Position numbers and translations under genes: made by a program | The notes under the pieces: model-generated | Told to the model about the DNA's origin: nothing | Databases searched by the model: none | The model's input: only the letters and a program-made list of their open reading frames with translations | Shown: piece by piece, positions 34,475-43,812 of the stretch | Numbering within the stretch: position 1 is the stretch's first letter | Layout: every line of letters starts with the position of its first letter | Assembly: GCA_963830175.1 (NCBI GenBank) | Contig: CAWHKV010000007.1 | Location: 484,088 to 548,087, forward strand | Length of the DNA stretch: 64,000 bases | DNA from: JBBRBB01 sp963830175 | GTDB lineage: Bacteria; Bacteroidota; Bacteroidia; Chitinophagales; Chitinophagaceae | Reading direction: 5' to 3'

Positions 34475-35539
34475 TTATAAAGTTGCCGTATTATAGGTAC
34501 GCTCACTTAGCAGTTGCTGAATAATTTTTTCTAATTCGGTGATTCTTTTTTCAAGTTCAGGAAGACTACGGGTAATAGCCTGGCTGCGGAGAGAATGAGC
34601 GTAATCATACGCCGGAGACCCGGTTACAGCTGTATTTGGTTTTTTAATTGATTTACTAACCCCACTTTGGGCATTTATTTTAGTTCCGTCAGCTATTTGA
34701 ATATGACCAATGATTCCTGCCTGCCCGCCAATCATTACCCCTTTGCCTACTTTTGTACTTCCACTAATACCTGCCTGCCCGGCAATAACCGTATTCGATC
34801 CTACTTCAACATTATGTGCAATTTGTATAAGATTGTCCATTTTTACTCCGGACCTTATTATTGTAGAGCCGATTGTAGCACAGTCGATGGTTACATTTGA
34901 TCCTATTTCTACCGCATCTTCTATAATTACATTTCCTATTTGTGGAATTTTTTTATACTGACCATCCGAAGAGGGCGCAAACCCAAAACCATCCCCACCA
35001 ATTACTGAACCTGCATGTATGGTAACATTTTTTCCTACTATGCAATCGTGGTAAATTTTTACTCCGGGATGCAAAATGGTGTTGGCACCTATTTTTACAT
35101 CGTTACCTACGTAAACGCCGGGATATAATTTAACACCATCACCAAGCTGAACATTTTCTCCGAGATAAGTAAAAGCACCGATAAAAACATTGTTTCCCAT
35201 TTTTACTGAAGCAGGAATATAACTGGGTTCCTGAATTCCCTGTAGCTGCCCTTGTACCATCTCCTGGTATCTATTTAGTAATAAGGCAAAAGCAAGGTAG
35301 GCATCGGGTACACGGATTAACACAGCTTCTACCGGATGTTTCAGTTCAAAACTTTCGTTAATAATAATTATGGATGCTTTGCAATTGTATAAAAACTCTT
35401 CGTATTTACGGTTTGCTAAAAAGGTAAGTTGTCCTTTAGAGCAATCTTCTATTTTACCTAAGGAATTTACTGTTACAAGTTTGTCTCCTTCTATCCTGCC
35501 ATTAATAATGGCTGCGATTTGTTCAGCTGTTATTGTCAT
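34475..35539 (-). CDS. lpxD: UDP-3-O-(3-hydroxyacyl)glucosamine N-acyltransferase
   Basis: 354 residues. The N-terminal uridine-binding domain (TAEQIAAIINGRIEGD, LTFLANRKYEEFLYNC) is followed by hexapeptide repeats (VFIGAFTYLGENVQLG and many more). The catalytic histidine is probably in NLIQIAHNVEVG, and GGDGFGFAP is another conserved block. It adds the second acyl chain in lipid A synthesis. It is 169 nt upstream of lpxC/fabZ on the same strand; that gap holds the possible internal promoter. Confidence 0.95.
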   Translation of the reverse strand: MTITAEQIAAIINGRIEGDKLVTVNSLGKIEDCSKGQLTFLANRKYEEFLYNCKASIIIINESFELKHPVEAVLIRVPDAYLAFALLLNRYQEMVQGQLQGIQEPSYIPASVKMGNNVFIGAFTYLGENVQLGDGVKLYPGVYVGNDVKIGANTILHPGVKIYHDCIVGKNVTIHAGSVIGGDGFGFAPSSDGQYKKIPQIGNVIIEDAVEIGSNVTIDCATIGSTIIRSGVKMDNLIQIAHNVEVGSNTVIAGQAGISGSTKVGKGVMIGGQAGIIGHIQIADGTKINAQSGVSKSIKKPNTAVTGSPAYDYAHSLRSQAITRSLPELEKRITELEKIIQQLLSERTYNTATL

Positions 35540-35591
35540 AATGCAAAACTTTGAGGGTTATATTTTTTGCAACAGCATAACATGAATATAC

Positions 35592-36806
35592 CTACCTTAA
35601 CTGACATAGATAGTATTTTTTAACAGCCAGTGAAAGAGTATCATGTATCAGCGGATTATCAACTTTGCTAATATCTTTAACCGCGCCATCCTTCATAAGA
35701 ATATTTATATGCTCGTTGGTTAAATGATAGGTTGTGTTAACCGCTTCACCGGTAAAAACAAAATATTTTGCCTCTTCTTCAGAGACCCTAAGAGCTTTGC
35801 TTGTTTGCTTTCTTATTTCAGCTACGAGCGCCTGATCAAAGGGTTGTGATTGCAGTTTACATTTCATCAGTTGGCGGCTCAGCAAATTTTCACATAAGGT
35901 GCTCAGAACATAATCATCATGTGTTCTCCAGGTTTTAATTGCAAACATAATATCCATATCATCTAACCTGCAAAACCTTTCAATCCAATTAGCAGTCAAT
36001 GCCTCATCCTTCAACTGAAAGAAATAATCCAGAGGCGAAAATAGTTGTAATGATGTATTGGAATTGTTATAAATTTCTTTAGCCCTTTTAATGATCATCA
36101 CCAGCATTTTTTCAGCAGCCAGCACCGTTTTGTGCAGGTAAACCTGCCAGTACATCTGCCGACGTGCCACCAAAAACTTTTCTATACTGTAAATGCCTTT
36201 TTCCTCAACCATTAAATTTTCATCTTTAATAATTAGCATTTTTAAAATTCGGTCGTAGCCTACAACGCCTTCACTTACGCCAGTATAAAAACTGTCTCGT
36301 GTTAAATAATCTAACCTGTCTACATCCAATTGCCCGCTTATAAGCTGGTATAAAAAGGGCTTGTGGTATTTGCCTGTAAATATCTCAATGGCTAAGGTTA
36401 ATTCCCCGTTGAATTCATCATTCAGAAAATGCATTATTTGCAAACCTATTTTTTCGTGGTGCATCCCGCTTATAAGCTCATTCTCCAATGCATGCGAAAA
36501 CGGTCCATGCCCAATATCATGCAACAAAATGGCGGCTTTGGCTGCTAATGCTTCATCTTCTGTTATTTCAGTTCCTTTATTTCTTAATTCTTCAATTGCC
36601 CTGCACATTAAATGGTATGCACCTAATGAGTGGTGCAGGCGGGTATGTGTAGCACCCGGGTAGACCAATTTTGCAAGCGCCATTTGGTGAATACGCCTTA
36701 AGCGTTGATAATAAGGATGTGCAATTATTTTAAAAATCAGTGGATGATCTATGGTAATAAAGCCATGTACAGGGTCATTAATGATCTTTCTTTTTACAGC
36801 GGGCAT
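35592..36806 (-). CDS. HD-domain phosphohydrolase (SAMHD1/dGTPase-like)
   Basis: 404 residues. The HD motif residues are in HTRLHHSLGAYHLM, LLHDIGHGPFSHALE and DRLDYLTRDSFYTG. INDPVHGFITID near the N-terminus is typical of the YdhJ-type HD superfamily that includes dNTP triphosphohydrolases. It is first in the lpxD-lpxC/fabZ-lpxA run (52 nt gap to lpxD), an arrangement I recall as common in Bacteroidota. The substrate is not established. Its start faces porX across about 150 nt. Confidence 0.85.
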   Translation of the reverse strand: MPAVKRKIINDPVHGFITIDHPLIFKIIAHPYYQRLRRIHQMALAKLVYPGATHTRLHHSLGAYHLMCRAIEELRNKGTEITEDEALAAKAAILLHDIGHGPFSHALENELISGMHHEKIGLQIMHFLNDEFNGELTLAIEIFTGKYHKPFLYQLISGQLDVDRLDYLTRDSFYTGVSEGVVGYDRILKMLIIKDENLMVEEKGIYSIEKFLVARRQMYWQVYLHKTVLAAEKMLVMIIKRAKEIYNNSNTSLQLFSPLDYFFQLKDEALTANWIERFCRLDDMDIMFAIKTWRTHDDYVLSTLCENLLSRQLMKCKLQSQPFDQALVAEIRKQTSKALRVSEEEAKYFVFTGEAVNTTYHLTNEHINILMKDGAVKDISKVDNPLIHDTLSLAVKKYYLCQLR

Positions 36807-36957
36807 TGCCTAAAAGATATGTTATGGTTGTGGTAAATCCATTATGCAAAATTACAACTTGTAAGATGATAAATATTTTTGATTGATATTTATTAGATTG
36901 GATCCTGTGTCCAATGCCAATACACATAAGCTGCTTTTATAAAATAAAAAATATTAC

Positions 36958-38518
36958 ATGCCAATACCTACAATTCTTTGGGTTGACGATGAAATTGAAA
37001 GTTTAAAGTCTCAAAAAATTTTTCTTGAGAATAAAGGGTATGGTGTACAAACACTAACCAATGGTTTCGATGCTATAGATTTTGTAAAAGAAAATATTGT
37101 TGATGTAGTTCTTTTAGATGAATCTATGCCGGGCATTACCGGCCTTGAAACATTGCAGAAAATAAAGGAGATAAACAGCCGGATTCCTGTCGTGTTAATT
37201 ACAAAAAACGAAACGGAAAACCTGATGGATGAAGCCATCGGAAGCCAGATTACCGATTACCTTATTAAGCCCGTAAACCCAAACCAGGTTTGGATTTGCC
37301 TTAAAAAAAATTATTGATAACCGGCGTCTTGTTGCAGAAAAAACAACCTCTGCCTACCAGCAACAGTTTCGCAATTTATTTATGGCGCTTAACAGCAATC
37401 CCGATTATAATGAATGGATGGATATCTATAAAAAATTAGTGTATTGGGAACTTGAAATGGAAAAGAGCAACAGCCCCGAAATGCAGGAAGTGTTGTACAG
37501 TCAGAAACAGGAGGCAAATACAGAGTTTTACAAATTTGTAAGTAAACAATACGCGGCATGGGTTAACCCAGCTGCTAAGAGTGCGCCTGTAATGAGCCAC
37601 AACCTTTTTAAAAACAAGGTGCTGCCACATATAGAGAAAGGTGTTCCAACATTTTTTCTTGTTATAGATAACCTTCGTTTCGATCAATGGAAAGCTATTG
37701 AGCCCATTTTTGCAGAAAGCTTTAATATTTTAGAAGAAGAAACTTTTTACAGCATTCTTCCTACCGCCACTCAATACTGCTCGCAATGCCATTTTTGCGG
37801 GCATGTTACCTGCGGAAATAGAAAAACAATTTCCTGGTATGTGGAAAAATGATGATGAAGAAGGCGGCAAAAATCTAGTTTGAAGAAGCATTTTTTAAAG
37901 CCCAGCTAAAGAGACTTAAAAAAGAGGATATTAAATTTAGTTATACAAAAATTTTGCACAATAATGATGGCGTTCAAATGGTGAATAACATTCATAACAT
38001 GCTGAACAACGACCTGAATGTTATCGTGTACAATTTTGTTGATATGCTCAGCCATGCCCGCACTGAAATGGAGGTGCTTAAAGAACTGGCAGGTGATGAG
38101 ACAAGCTACCGAAGCATTACAAAAAGCTGGTTTGAACACAGCCCCCTTCACCAGGCATTAAAAAAGATCGCTGATAAAAAATTTAACCTGGTTCTTGCCA
38201 CCGACCATGGAAGTGTACGGGTAAAAACGCCATACAAAGTTATAGGCGATAAACAAACTACAGCGAACCTAAGGTATAAGCATGGTAGAAATTTAAATTA
38301 CGAGCCAAAAGGATGTGCTTGCTTTCCGGGATCCGAGAGAGGCGGGTTTGCCTGTACCCAATATTAATTCATCTTTTATTTTTGCAAAGGAAGATGGTTA
38401 TCTCTGCTATCCCAATAATTATAATTATTACGTAAATTATTACAAGAACACCTTTCAGCACGGCGGGGTAAGTTTAGAAGAAATGATTGTACCTGTTGTT
38501 AGAATGAGCACCAAGTAA
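36958..38518 (+). CDS. porX: PorX-type response regulator with PglZ/alkaline-phosphatase-like domain, four apparent frameshifts
   Basis: The receiver domain (PTILWVDDEIESLKSQ; phospho-acceptor Asp in VVLLDESMPG; Lys in YLIKPVNP) is followed by a helical linker (FMALNSNPDYNEWMDIYKKLVYWELEME) and a PglZ domain (FFLVIDNLRFDQWKAIEP, LPTATQYC, VYNFVDMLSHAR, ATDHGSVRV). This is PorX, which with PorY controls type IX secretion genes. The frame breaks at the A8 run 37303-37310, near 37783 (TGC-T-CGC), near 37878, and in the GG near 38300. Dropping one base at each gives 518 residues, the expected PorX length. The metal-binding Asp/His/Thr residues are then all present. A TATTTTTG box at 36874-36881 may be its -7 element. 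Confidence 0.88.
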
Positions 38519-38584
38519 CTGTGCATAAATAACCACTCATAAATAAATCATCCCCTTTTAATTTTACACTAAAAAGTATACGGA

Positions 38585-38876
38585 ATGAAACTACAATCAA
38601 ACCACATTAGATAAGTACCAACATATATTAACCGAGTCGGGTTACATCATTCGGTTTGAAATGGGTACTTTTCAAAGTGGGTGGTGTTTATTAAAAGATA
38701 AACAGGTTGTTGTGTTAAATAAATTTTTAAGTCTTGAGGGAAGGATTAATACATTAATGGAACTGATACCTCAGCTACAAATTCAATTTGATAAACTAAC
38801 CCATGAATCTCAGAAATTATATACTTCACTTTTAGAAACAGCCGAAACCGGCAGCCAGCAAAACCAATTGTTTTAA
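38585..38876 (+). CDS. Small hypothetical protein, one apparent frameshift
   Basis: From ATG 38585 the frame reads MKLQSNH and stops; dropping one base near 38606 gives ...LDKYQHILTESGYIIRFEMG... to the stop at 38876, 96 residues. The later part (FQSGWCLLKDKQVVVLNKFLSLEGRINTL) stays open without correction. It looks helical in the C-terminal half, where LMELIPQLQIQF and an E/Q-rich tail suggest a coil. I do not recognise the family. It lies between porX and a metallo-hydrolase on the same strand. Confidence 0.6.
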
Positions 38877-38892
38877 ATAACAACAATTAGAT

Positions 38893-39675
38893 TTGTGTGT
38901 GGCATTTCCACCGCTTACCATACAATTTTTAGGCACAGGTACCAGCACTGGCATACCCATGATCGGGTGCGATTGCAATGTATGCACATCTACCGATCCA
39001 AAAGATAACAGGTTACGTGCAAGCATTCTTGTTCAGTCTGCCACCACTTCCATTGTTGTTGATACCACACCCGATTTCAGGTTGCAAATGTTGCGCATAA
39101 ACAATCGCCGGCTCGACGCTGTATTATTTACCCACCCGCACAAAGACCATGTGGCCGGGTTGGATGATGTTCGTGCTTATAATTTTTTTCAACGCAAGGC
39201 GATGGAGGTATATGCAAACTCGTTAACTGAAGAAGCCCTAAAAAGAGAGTTTGCGTATGTGTTTGCAGACAAAAAATATCCCGGTATTCCGGAAATTAAT
39301 TTAAACACGATTGATAACACGCCCTTCTTAATTGGCGACATACCTGTAACACCCATAGAAGTTTGGCATCACAAAATGCCGGTGCTCGCATTCAGGTTTG
39401 GTGACTTTACATATATAACCGATGCAAACCGCATTGAAGAAAGTGAAAAACAAAAAATTAAGGGTAGTAAAATTTTGGTGATTAATGCATTAAGGAGGCA
39501 GCAACATATTTCACATTTTACACTCGACGAGGCAATTTGTCTGGCTAATGAATTTTTGGTAGAAAAAGCGTATTTTACACATATAAGCCACCAATTAGGC
39601 AGGCATGCCGAGGTAAATGAGACCCTACCAGAAAACTGTGCCCTTGCCTACGATGGCTTAAACATTAGTGTTTAA
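38893..39675 (+). CDS. MBL-fold metallo-hydrolase (PhnP-like)
   Basis: 260 residues counted from the TTG at 38893; GTG 38899 is also possible, and no ATG precedes the fold. The fold starts with TIQFLGTGTSTGIPMIGCDCNVC, where GTG.S.G.P...C.C.C is typical of PhnP-like phosphodiesterases. The metal motif is LFTHPHKDHVAGLDDV (HxHxDH). Further ligands are the His in VEVWHHKMPVLAF-like sequence, the Asp in YITDAN, and THISHQLGRH near the end. It probably cleaves a phosphodiester. An N-terminal zinc site is suggested by C-x-C-x2-C. It overlaps the next frame's upstream region and is likely co-transcribed with the HhH gene. Confidence 0.85.
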   Translation: MCVAFPPLTIQFLGTGTSTGIPMIGCDCNVCTSTDPKDNRLRASILVQSATTSIVVDTTPDFRLQMLRINNRRLDAVLFTHPHKDHVAGLDDVRAYNFFQRKAMEVYANSLTEEALKREFAYVFADKKYPGIPEINLNTIDNTPFLIGDIPVTPIEVWHHKMPVLAFRFGDFTYITDANRIEESEKQKIKGSKILVINALRRQQHISHFTLDEAICLANEFLVEKAYFTHISHQLGRHAEVNETLPENCALAYDGLNISV

Positions 39676-39700
39676 AATTTTCGCCGCAAAACCCTACCCA

Positions 39701-40438
39701 ATGACCCGCGATACATGGAAAGATTATCTTTCTTTTTCTAAAAAAGAAAGAATTGCTGTATTCATACTTTCAGGTCTCATTATTACATTCTTTATTCTTC
39801 CCGATTTAATGCATGTTACAACACAGTTCCCTGTAATAGATACATCTCTTCAAAAACAACTAAATGCAATAACCATAAAACCTGGAAATAAATCGGATAA
39901 TAATGCGGGGTACCAGGCAAGTGCCCAAGAAGTTTCTATACCTGAGAAACCTGCACGTTTATTTAACTTCGATCCAAACACTTTAAATGCTGATGGATTT
40001 ATGGATTTAGGCTTATCGCCTAAGTTGGCAAATACCATAATTAATTATCGAAATAAGGGAGGACGATTCTTTAAACCTAGTGATATAAAAAAAATATATG
40101 GACTTTCAGCCGGGCAGGCAGAAACACTTATACCATATATACATATCGCGCAATCGGAATCTTTCACTAATTCCTATACGAAAAACGAACATTCTTATCC
40201 GGACGAAAAAAAATTTCCCAAAAAAGAATACCACATTATAAACATCAATTCCGCTACGGAAGAAGAATGGAAAACCTTACCTGGAATTGGAGATGTCCTA
40301 TCAAAACGCATTGTCAAATTTCGAAACAGTATGCATGGATTTAAATCGGTAACGGATGTAGGGCGCACATTTGGATTAAACGATTCCACCTTTCAGCAAA
40401 TTATGCCTTATCTAAAATTAGATGATGAGGTAAAATAA
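39701..40438 (+). CDS. Membrane-anchored helix-hairpin-helix (ComEA-like) protein
   Basis: 245 residues from ATG 39701; a GTG at 39668 overlapping the previous gene would add 11 residues and is less likely. One membrane segment (IAVFILSGLIITFFILP, about 18-34) is followed by a linker and two ComEA-type modules: FNFDPNTLNADGFMDLGLSPKLANTIINYRNKGG (shown in part) and ININSATEEEWKTLPGIGDVLSKRIVKFR. The second has the classical LPGIG hairpin that contacts the DNA backbone. The topology suits an outward-facing DNA receptor in natural transformation; dprA at 52 kb would serve the same process. A direct role in uptake is inference. Confidence 0.83.
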   Translation: MTRDTWKDYLSFSKKERIAVFILSGLIITFFILPDLMHVTTQFPVIDTSLQKQLNAITIKPGNKSDNNAGYQASAQEVSIPEKPARLFNFDPNTLNADGFMDLGLSPKLANTIINYRNKGGRFFKPSDIKKIYGLSAGQAETLIPYIHIAQSESFTNSYTKNEHSYPDEKKFPKKEYHIININSATEEEWKTLPGIGDVLSKRIVKFRNSMHGFKSVTDVGRTFGLNDSTFQQIMPYLKLDDEVK

Positions 40439-40503
40439 TTATACGGTCAAAATCATTTGCATTATTATTACAAAGTTTTTATGGGCATTAATGGCTTATC
40501 CTT

Positions 40504-40511
40504 TAGTTTTG
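40504..40511 (+). promoter_or_regulatory. -7 promoter element of the acyl-CoA dehydrogenase gene
   Basis: TAGTTTTG, an exact TAnnTTTG match with a TTT-rich -33 region. It lies downstream of the ATG at 40491, so that codon cannot be the start; it supports ATG 40539. Confidence 0.55.
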
Positions 40512-40538
40512 CCCAAAAAACTAACAAACGTTAGCACT

Positions 40539-41681
40539 ATGAATTTTGAAACCAGTGAAATAACACAGCAGGTGGCTCAGACAGCCAGGGAGTTTGCAAT
40601 ACAGCATATTAAACCACATTTAATGGAGTGGGATGAATCTCAGGAATTCCCGGTTCACATTTTTAGGGAAATGGGAAAGTTAGGTATGATGGGTATTATT
40701 GTGCCTGAACAATACGGTGGTTCCGGGCTTGGATATTTTGAATATAAAGTGATTGTAGAAGAGATCTCAAAAGTTTGCGGCTCCATAGGTTTAAGCCTTG
40801 CAGCGCATAATTCACTTTGCACTAATCATATCTTAACCTTCGGTACGGAAAATCAAAAGCAGAAATATCTTCCAAAACTTGCCTCCGGGGAATGGATCGG
40901 TGCCTGGGGTTTAACAGAACCAAACACAGGCAGCGATGCAGGAAACATGCAGTGTACCGCAACCAAACAAGGAAACGACTGGGTAATTAACGGAACCAAA
41001 TCGTGGATTACCCATGGCAAGAGCGGCGAGGTGGCTGTATTAATTGCAAGAACCGGTGAACCAAGAGCAAAAAATAACAGCACAGCATTTATAATTGAAA
41101 GAGGCACCCCCGGGTTCAACGCAGGAAAAAAAGAAAACAAATTAGGCATGCGCGCCAGCGAAACTGCCGAAATGGTTTTTGAAAATTGCGTGATTTCTGA
41201 TGAAAACCGCATGGGCGATGTTGGTGATGGCTTTAAACAAGCGCTAAAAATACTGGATGGCGGCAGAATTTCTATTGCATCCCTGTCTATAGGTATCGCA
41301 AAAGGCGCTTACGAGGCAGCTTTGCAGTATTCCAAAGAACGGCATCAGTTCGATCAGCCTATTTCAAATTTCCAGGGCGTTAGCTTTAAGCTAGCTGACA
41401 TGGCAACAGAAATCATGGCTGCCGATATGCTAATTCTTCAGGCATGCTATTTAAAAAATAATGGCAAAAAAGTAACCAGGGAATCTGCAATGGCAAAATA
41501 TTACGCCAGCGAAGTGGCGGTAAAAACTTCAACAGATGCAGTCCAAATTTTTGGAGGTTATGGCTATACAAAAGATTTTCCCGCAGAGAAATTTTACAGG
41601 GACAGCAAGTTATGCACCATAGGTGAAGGCACTTCAGAAATACAAAAGTTGGTAATAGCACGTGAAGAATTGAAAAGATAG
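40539..41681 (+). CDS. Acyl-CoA dehydrogenase
   Basis: 380 residues from ATG 40539, chosen because the likely promoter sits between it and the upstream ATG 40491. Family motifs: MGIIVPEQYGGSGLGY, GAWGLTEPNTGSDAG (FAD/substrate contact), FQGVSFKLADMATEI and FGGYGYTKDFPAEKFYRD. GEGTSEIQK follows near the end, and the catalytic Glu of short-chain types lies in the region just before or within it. It oxidises acyl-CoA to trans-2-enoyl-CoA with electron transfer to ETF. The size and motifs suit a short- or medium-chain (butyryl-CoA type) enzyme. A single-gene unit. Confidence 0.92.
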   Translation: MNFETSEITQQVAQTAREFAIQHIKPHLMEWDESQEFPVHIFREMGKLGMMGIIVPEQYGGSGLGYFEYKVIVEEISKVCGSIGLSLAAHNSLCTNHILTFGTENQKQKYLPKLASGEWIGAWGLTEPNTGSDAGNMQCTATKQGNDWVINGTKSWITHGKSGEVAVLIARTGEPRAKNNSTAFIIERGTPGFNAGKKENKLGMRASETAEMVFENCVISDENRMGDVGDGFKQALKILDGGRISIASLSIGIAKGAYEAALQYSKERHQFDQPISNFQGVSFKLADMATEIMAADMLILQACYLKNNGKKVTRESAMAKYYASEVAVKTSTDAVQIFGGYGYTKDFPAEKFYRDSKLCTIGEGTSEIQKLVIAREELKR

Positions 41682-41786
41682 GTCATTATTCTACCTGAAA
41701 ACTGCATCAATTTTTTACCAAGATCCAAATTTTTACTGTACATCAGTCACTTACAAACAGGTGGCAAAAAATAGTTTCCCAAATTC

Positions 41787-41817
41787 TTGGTGAAATAATT
41801 TATTACGCCCACCTTTG
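41787..41817 (+). promoter_or_regulatory. Promoter of the rplM-rpsI-rpsB-tsf operon
   Basis: -33 TTG (41787-41789), 20-nt spacer, -7 CACCTTTG (41810-41817), one mismatch from TAnnTTTG. The leader of about 45 nt has a GCTGT/ACAGC stem that could be a control point. Confidence 0.65.
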
Positions 41818-41866
41818 CAACCCATTTAAAAGCGCTGTTGGGATGGCGACAGCAAAAAATTAAAAC

Positions 41867-42310
41867 ATGAGTAAATTACATTTCACCACTAAACATGCGA
41901 ACGAGGCTACCGTACAACGAAACTGGTACATAGTTGACGGCACCAATCAAACCGTAGGCCGCATGTGTGCAAATATCGCAGCGATATTGCGTGGTAAGAA
42001 CAAAGCCTACTACACTCCCCACGTTGATTGTGGTGATTACGTTATAATAACCAATGCCGACAAGATAAAATTTACCGGCAATAAGTTAGAAGAAAAAGTG
42101 TACATCAATTTTTCTGGTTATCCCGGGGGTAAGAAAGAAGAATATGCAATAGATCTTCTAAAAAGACGCCCTGAAGTAATTGTAGAAAGGGCTGTTAAGG
42201 GCATGCTCCCAAAAAATCGCCTTGGAAGAAAAATGTACAAAAAATTATTTGTTTACGCAGGAGATCAGCATCCCCATGTGGCACAACAACCAAAGGAATT
42301 AAAATTCTAA
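41867..42310 (+). CDS. rplM: 50S ribosomal protein L13
   Basis: 147 residues. WYIVDGTNQTVGRMCANIAAILRGKNK, HVDCGDYVIITNADKI, and MLPKNRLGRKMYKKLFVYAGDQHPH are hallmarks of L13, an early-assembly large-subunit protein. It is the first gene of the L13-S9-S2-EF-Ts operon. Confidence 0.97.
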   Translation: MSKLHFTTKHANEATVQRNWYIVDGTNQTVGRMCANIAAILRGKNKAYYTPHVDCGDYVIITNADKIKFTGNKLEEKVYINFSGYPGGKKEEYAIDLLKRRPEVIVERAVKGMLPKNRLGRKMYKKLFVYAGDQHPHVAQQPKELKF

Positions 42311-42365
42311 CACGTACCTACCTGGCATAAAACCCGGGTGTACAATTTCAAATTTTCAGATTTTT

Positions 42366-42755
42366 ATGGAAAAACAGAAAACCGCAGTAGGCCGCCGTAA
42401 AGAAGCCATTACACGCATTTTCGTTGTTAAGGGTACCGGTAATATAACCGTTAACGATAAGGATTACAAAGTTTACTTTCCGCTGGAATACCTGCAAAAC
42501 CAGGTTGAAGCGCCACTTAAAACAGTTGAATCACTAGATAAGTTTGATATAAAGATCAACGCAACTGGTGGTGGTTTAAAAGGGCAGGCAGAAGCAGCAA
42601 AACTTGGTATTGCCAGGGCTTTACTTGAAATAAATCCCGACTACCGTCCCGCTTTAAAATTAGGTGGACATTTAAAACGCGACCCTCGTGGCGTTGAACG
42701 TAAGAAGTTCGGTCACAAAAAGGCACGTAAGAGCTTCCAGTTCAGTAAGCGTTAA
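42366..42755 (+). CDS. rpsI: 30S ribosomal protein S9
   Basis: 129 residues. GRRKEAITRIFVVKGTGNITVN opens the protein; GGGLKGQAEAAKLGIARALL is the conserved centre. The C-terminal tail KKFGHKKARKSFQFSKR ends in the usual basic residues that touch P-site tRNA. It follows rplM by 55 nt. Confidence 0.97.
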   Translation: MEKQKTAVGRRKEAITRIFVVKGTGNITVNDKDYKVYFPLEYLQNQVEAPLKTVESLDKFDIKINATGGGLKGQAEAAKLGIARALLEINPDYRPALKLGGHLKRDPRGVERKKFGHKKARKSFQFSKR

Positions 42756-42813
42756 CAACTGTTATATAACAGGATACAAAATAGCAATCTTAAATAATTT
42801 CAATTATAACATA

Positions 42814-43746
42814 ATGGAACAAAATACTTCACTTCAGCAACAATTACTGGATGCAGGTGTACACTTTGGCCACTTACGCAAAAAGTGGAACCCGAAAATG
42901 TTGCCCTACATTTTTGCTGAAAAGAAAGGCATTCACATCATCGACCTTAATAAAACCGTTGATTGTTTGCAGGAGTCAGCAGCAGCCTTAAAACAAATTG
43001 CAAAGAATGGTAAAAAAATAATGTTTGTTGCAACTAAAAAACAGGCTAAGGAAATTGTGCTTGAATGCGCTAACCGCGTTAACATGCCTTTTGCTACAGA
43101 ACGCTGGTTAGGCGGTATGCTTACCAACTTTAATACGGTGCGCAAGAGCGTTAAGAAAATGCAGAGCATTGATAAAATGCTGAATGATGGCAGCGCAGAA
43201 AGTCTTACTAAAAAAGAACGTTTAACCTTAACACGCGATAAGGAAAAAATGGAAAAGGTTTTAGGCGGTATTTCCCAATTAAGCCGTTTACCAGCAGCGT
43301 TATTTATTATTGATATTGGTCATGAGCATATTGCGCTTGCAGAAGCTAAACGCCTTGGTATAACCACTTTTGGCATGGTTGATACAAATAGCGACCCTAA
43401 TAAAGTGGATTACGCTATTCCTGCTAATGATGATGCTACAAAGTCAATTGCCATTATTACCAATTACATTACTGCAGCTATAGCAGAAGGTTTAGAAGAA
43501 CGTCACCTTGCTAAAGATGACGAAACTGAAGAAGATACCAATAATGAAATGGAAGCCAATGCACAAAGACTTGAGGCAGAAGCGCAGGCTGAAGGCGGCC
43601 GTGGTCGCAGAAGCGGTAGCGGCGGTGCCCAAGGCGGCAGAGGTCAACAATCACCTGGCGGTGGTGGATCACCACGACGCAGGATTGGTGGTGGAGGTGG
43701 CGGCGGTGGCGCACGCAGACCAGCAGGTGGCGGTGGAGGCAGGTAA
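42814..43746 (+). CDS. rpsB: 30S ribosomal protein S2 with long Gly/Arg-rich C-terminal extension
   Basis: 310 residues from ATG 42814; the upstream part of the open frame overlaps rpsI and is not used. The S2 core (about 1-230) has LLDAGVHFGHLRKKWNPKM, FVATKKQAKEIV, RWLGGMLTNFNTV, and GMVDTNSDP. After residue 230 comes an acidic stretch (DDETEEDTNNEMEANAQRLEAEAQAE, in parts), then some 50 residues of G, R, S, P and Q with RGRR and GGGG runs. Such RGG-like tails are extra to the ribosomal fold and probably disordered; other Bacteroidota also vary here. It may bind RNA. S2 is needed for mRNA docking on the 30S subunit. Confidence 0.95.
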   Translation: MEQNTSLQQQLLDAGVHFGHLRKKWNPKMLPYIFAEKKGIHIIDLNKTVDCLQESAAALKQIAKNGKKIMFVATKKQAKEIVLECANRVNMPFATERWLGGMLTNFNTVRKSVKKMQSIDKMLNDGSAESLTKKERLTLTRDKEKMEKVLGGISQLSRLPAALFIIDIGHEHIALAEAKRLGITTFGMVDTNSDPNKVDYAIPANDDATKSIAIITNYITAAIAEGLEERHLAKDDETEEDTNNEMEANAQRLEAEAQAEGGRGRRSGSGGAQGGRGQQSPGGGGSPRRRIGGGGGGGGARRPAGGGGGR

Positions 43747-43812
43747 AACCATTGCCCTTTTTTCAAACATTTTATAATAACGTCCCCCCCGGGGGCATTA
43801 ATAGATATTTAA

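Noticed and set aside
37303..37310. Programmed frameshifting at the A8 run in porX
   Set aside because: Three more frameshifts follow in the same gene and lack slippery sequences, so an error patch explains all of them better.
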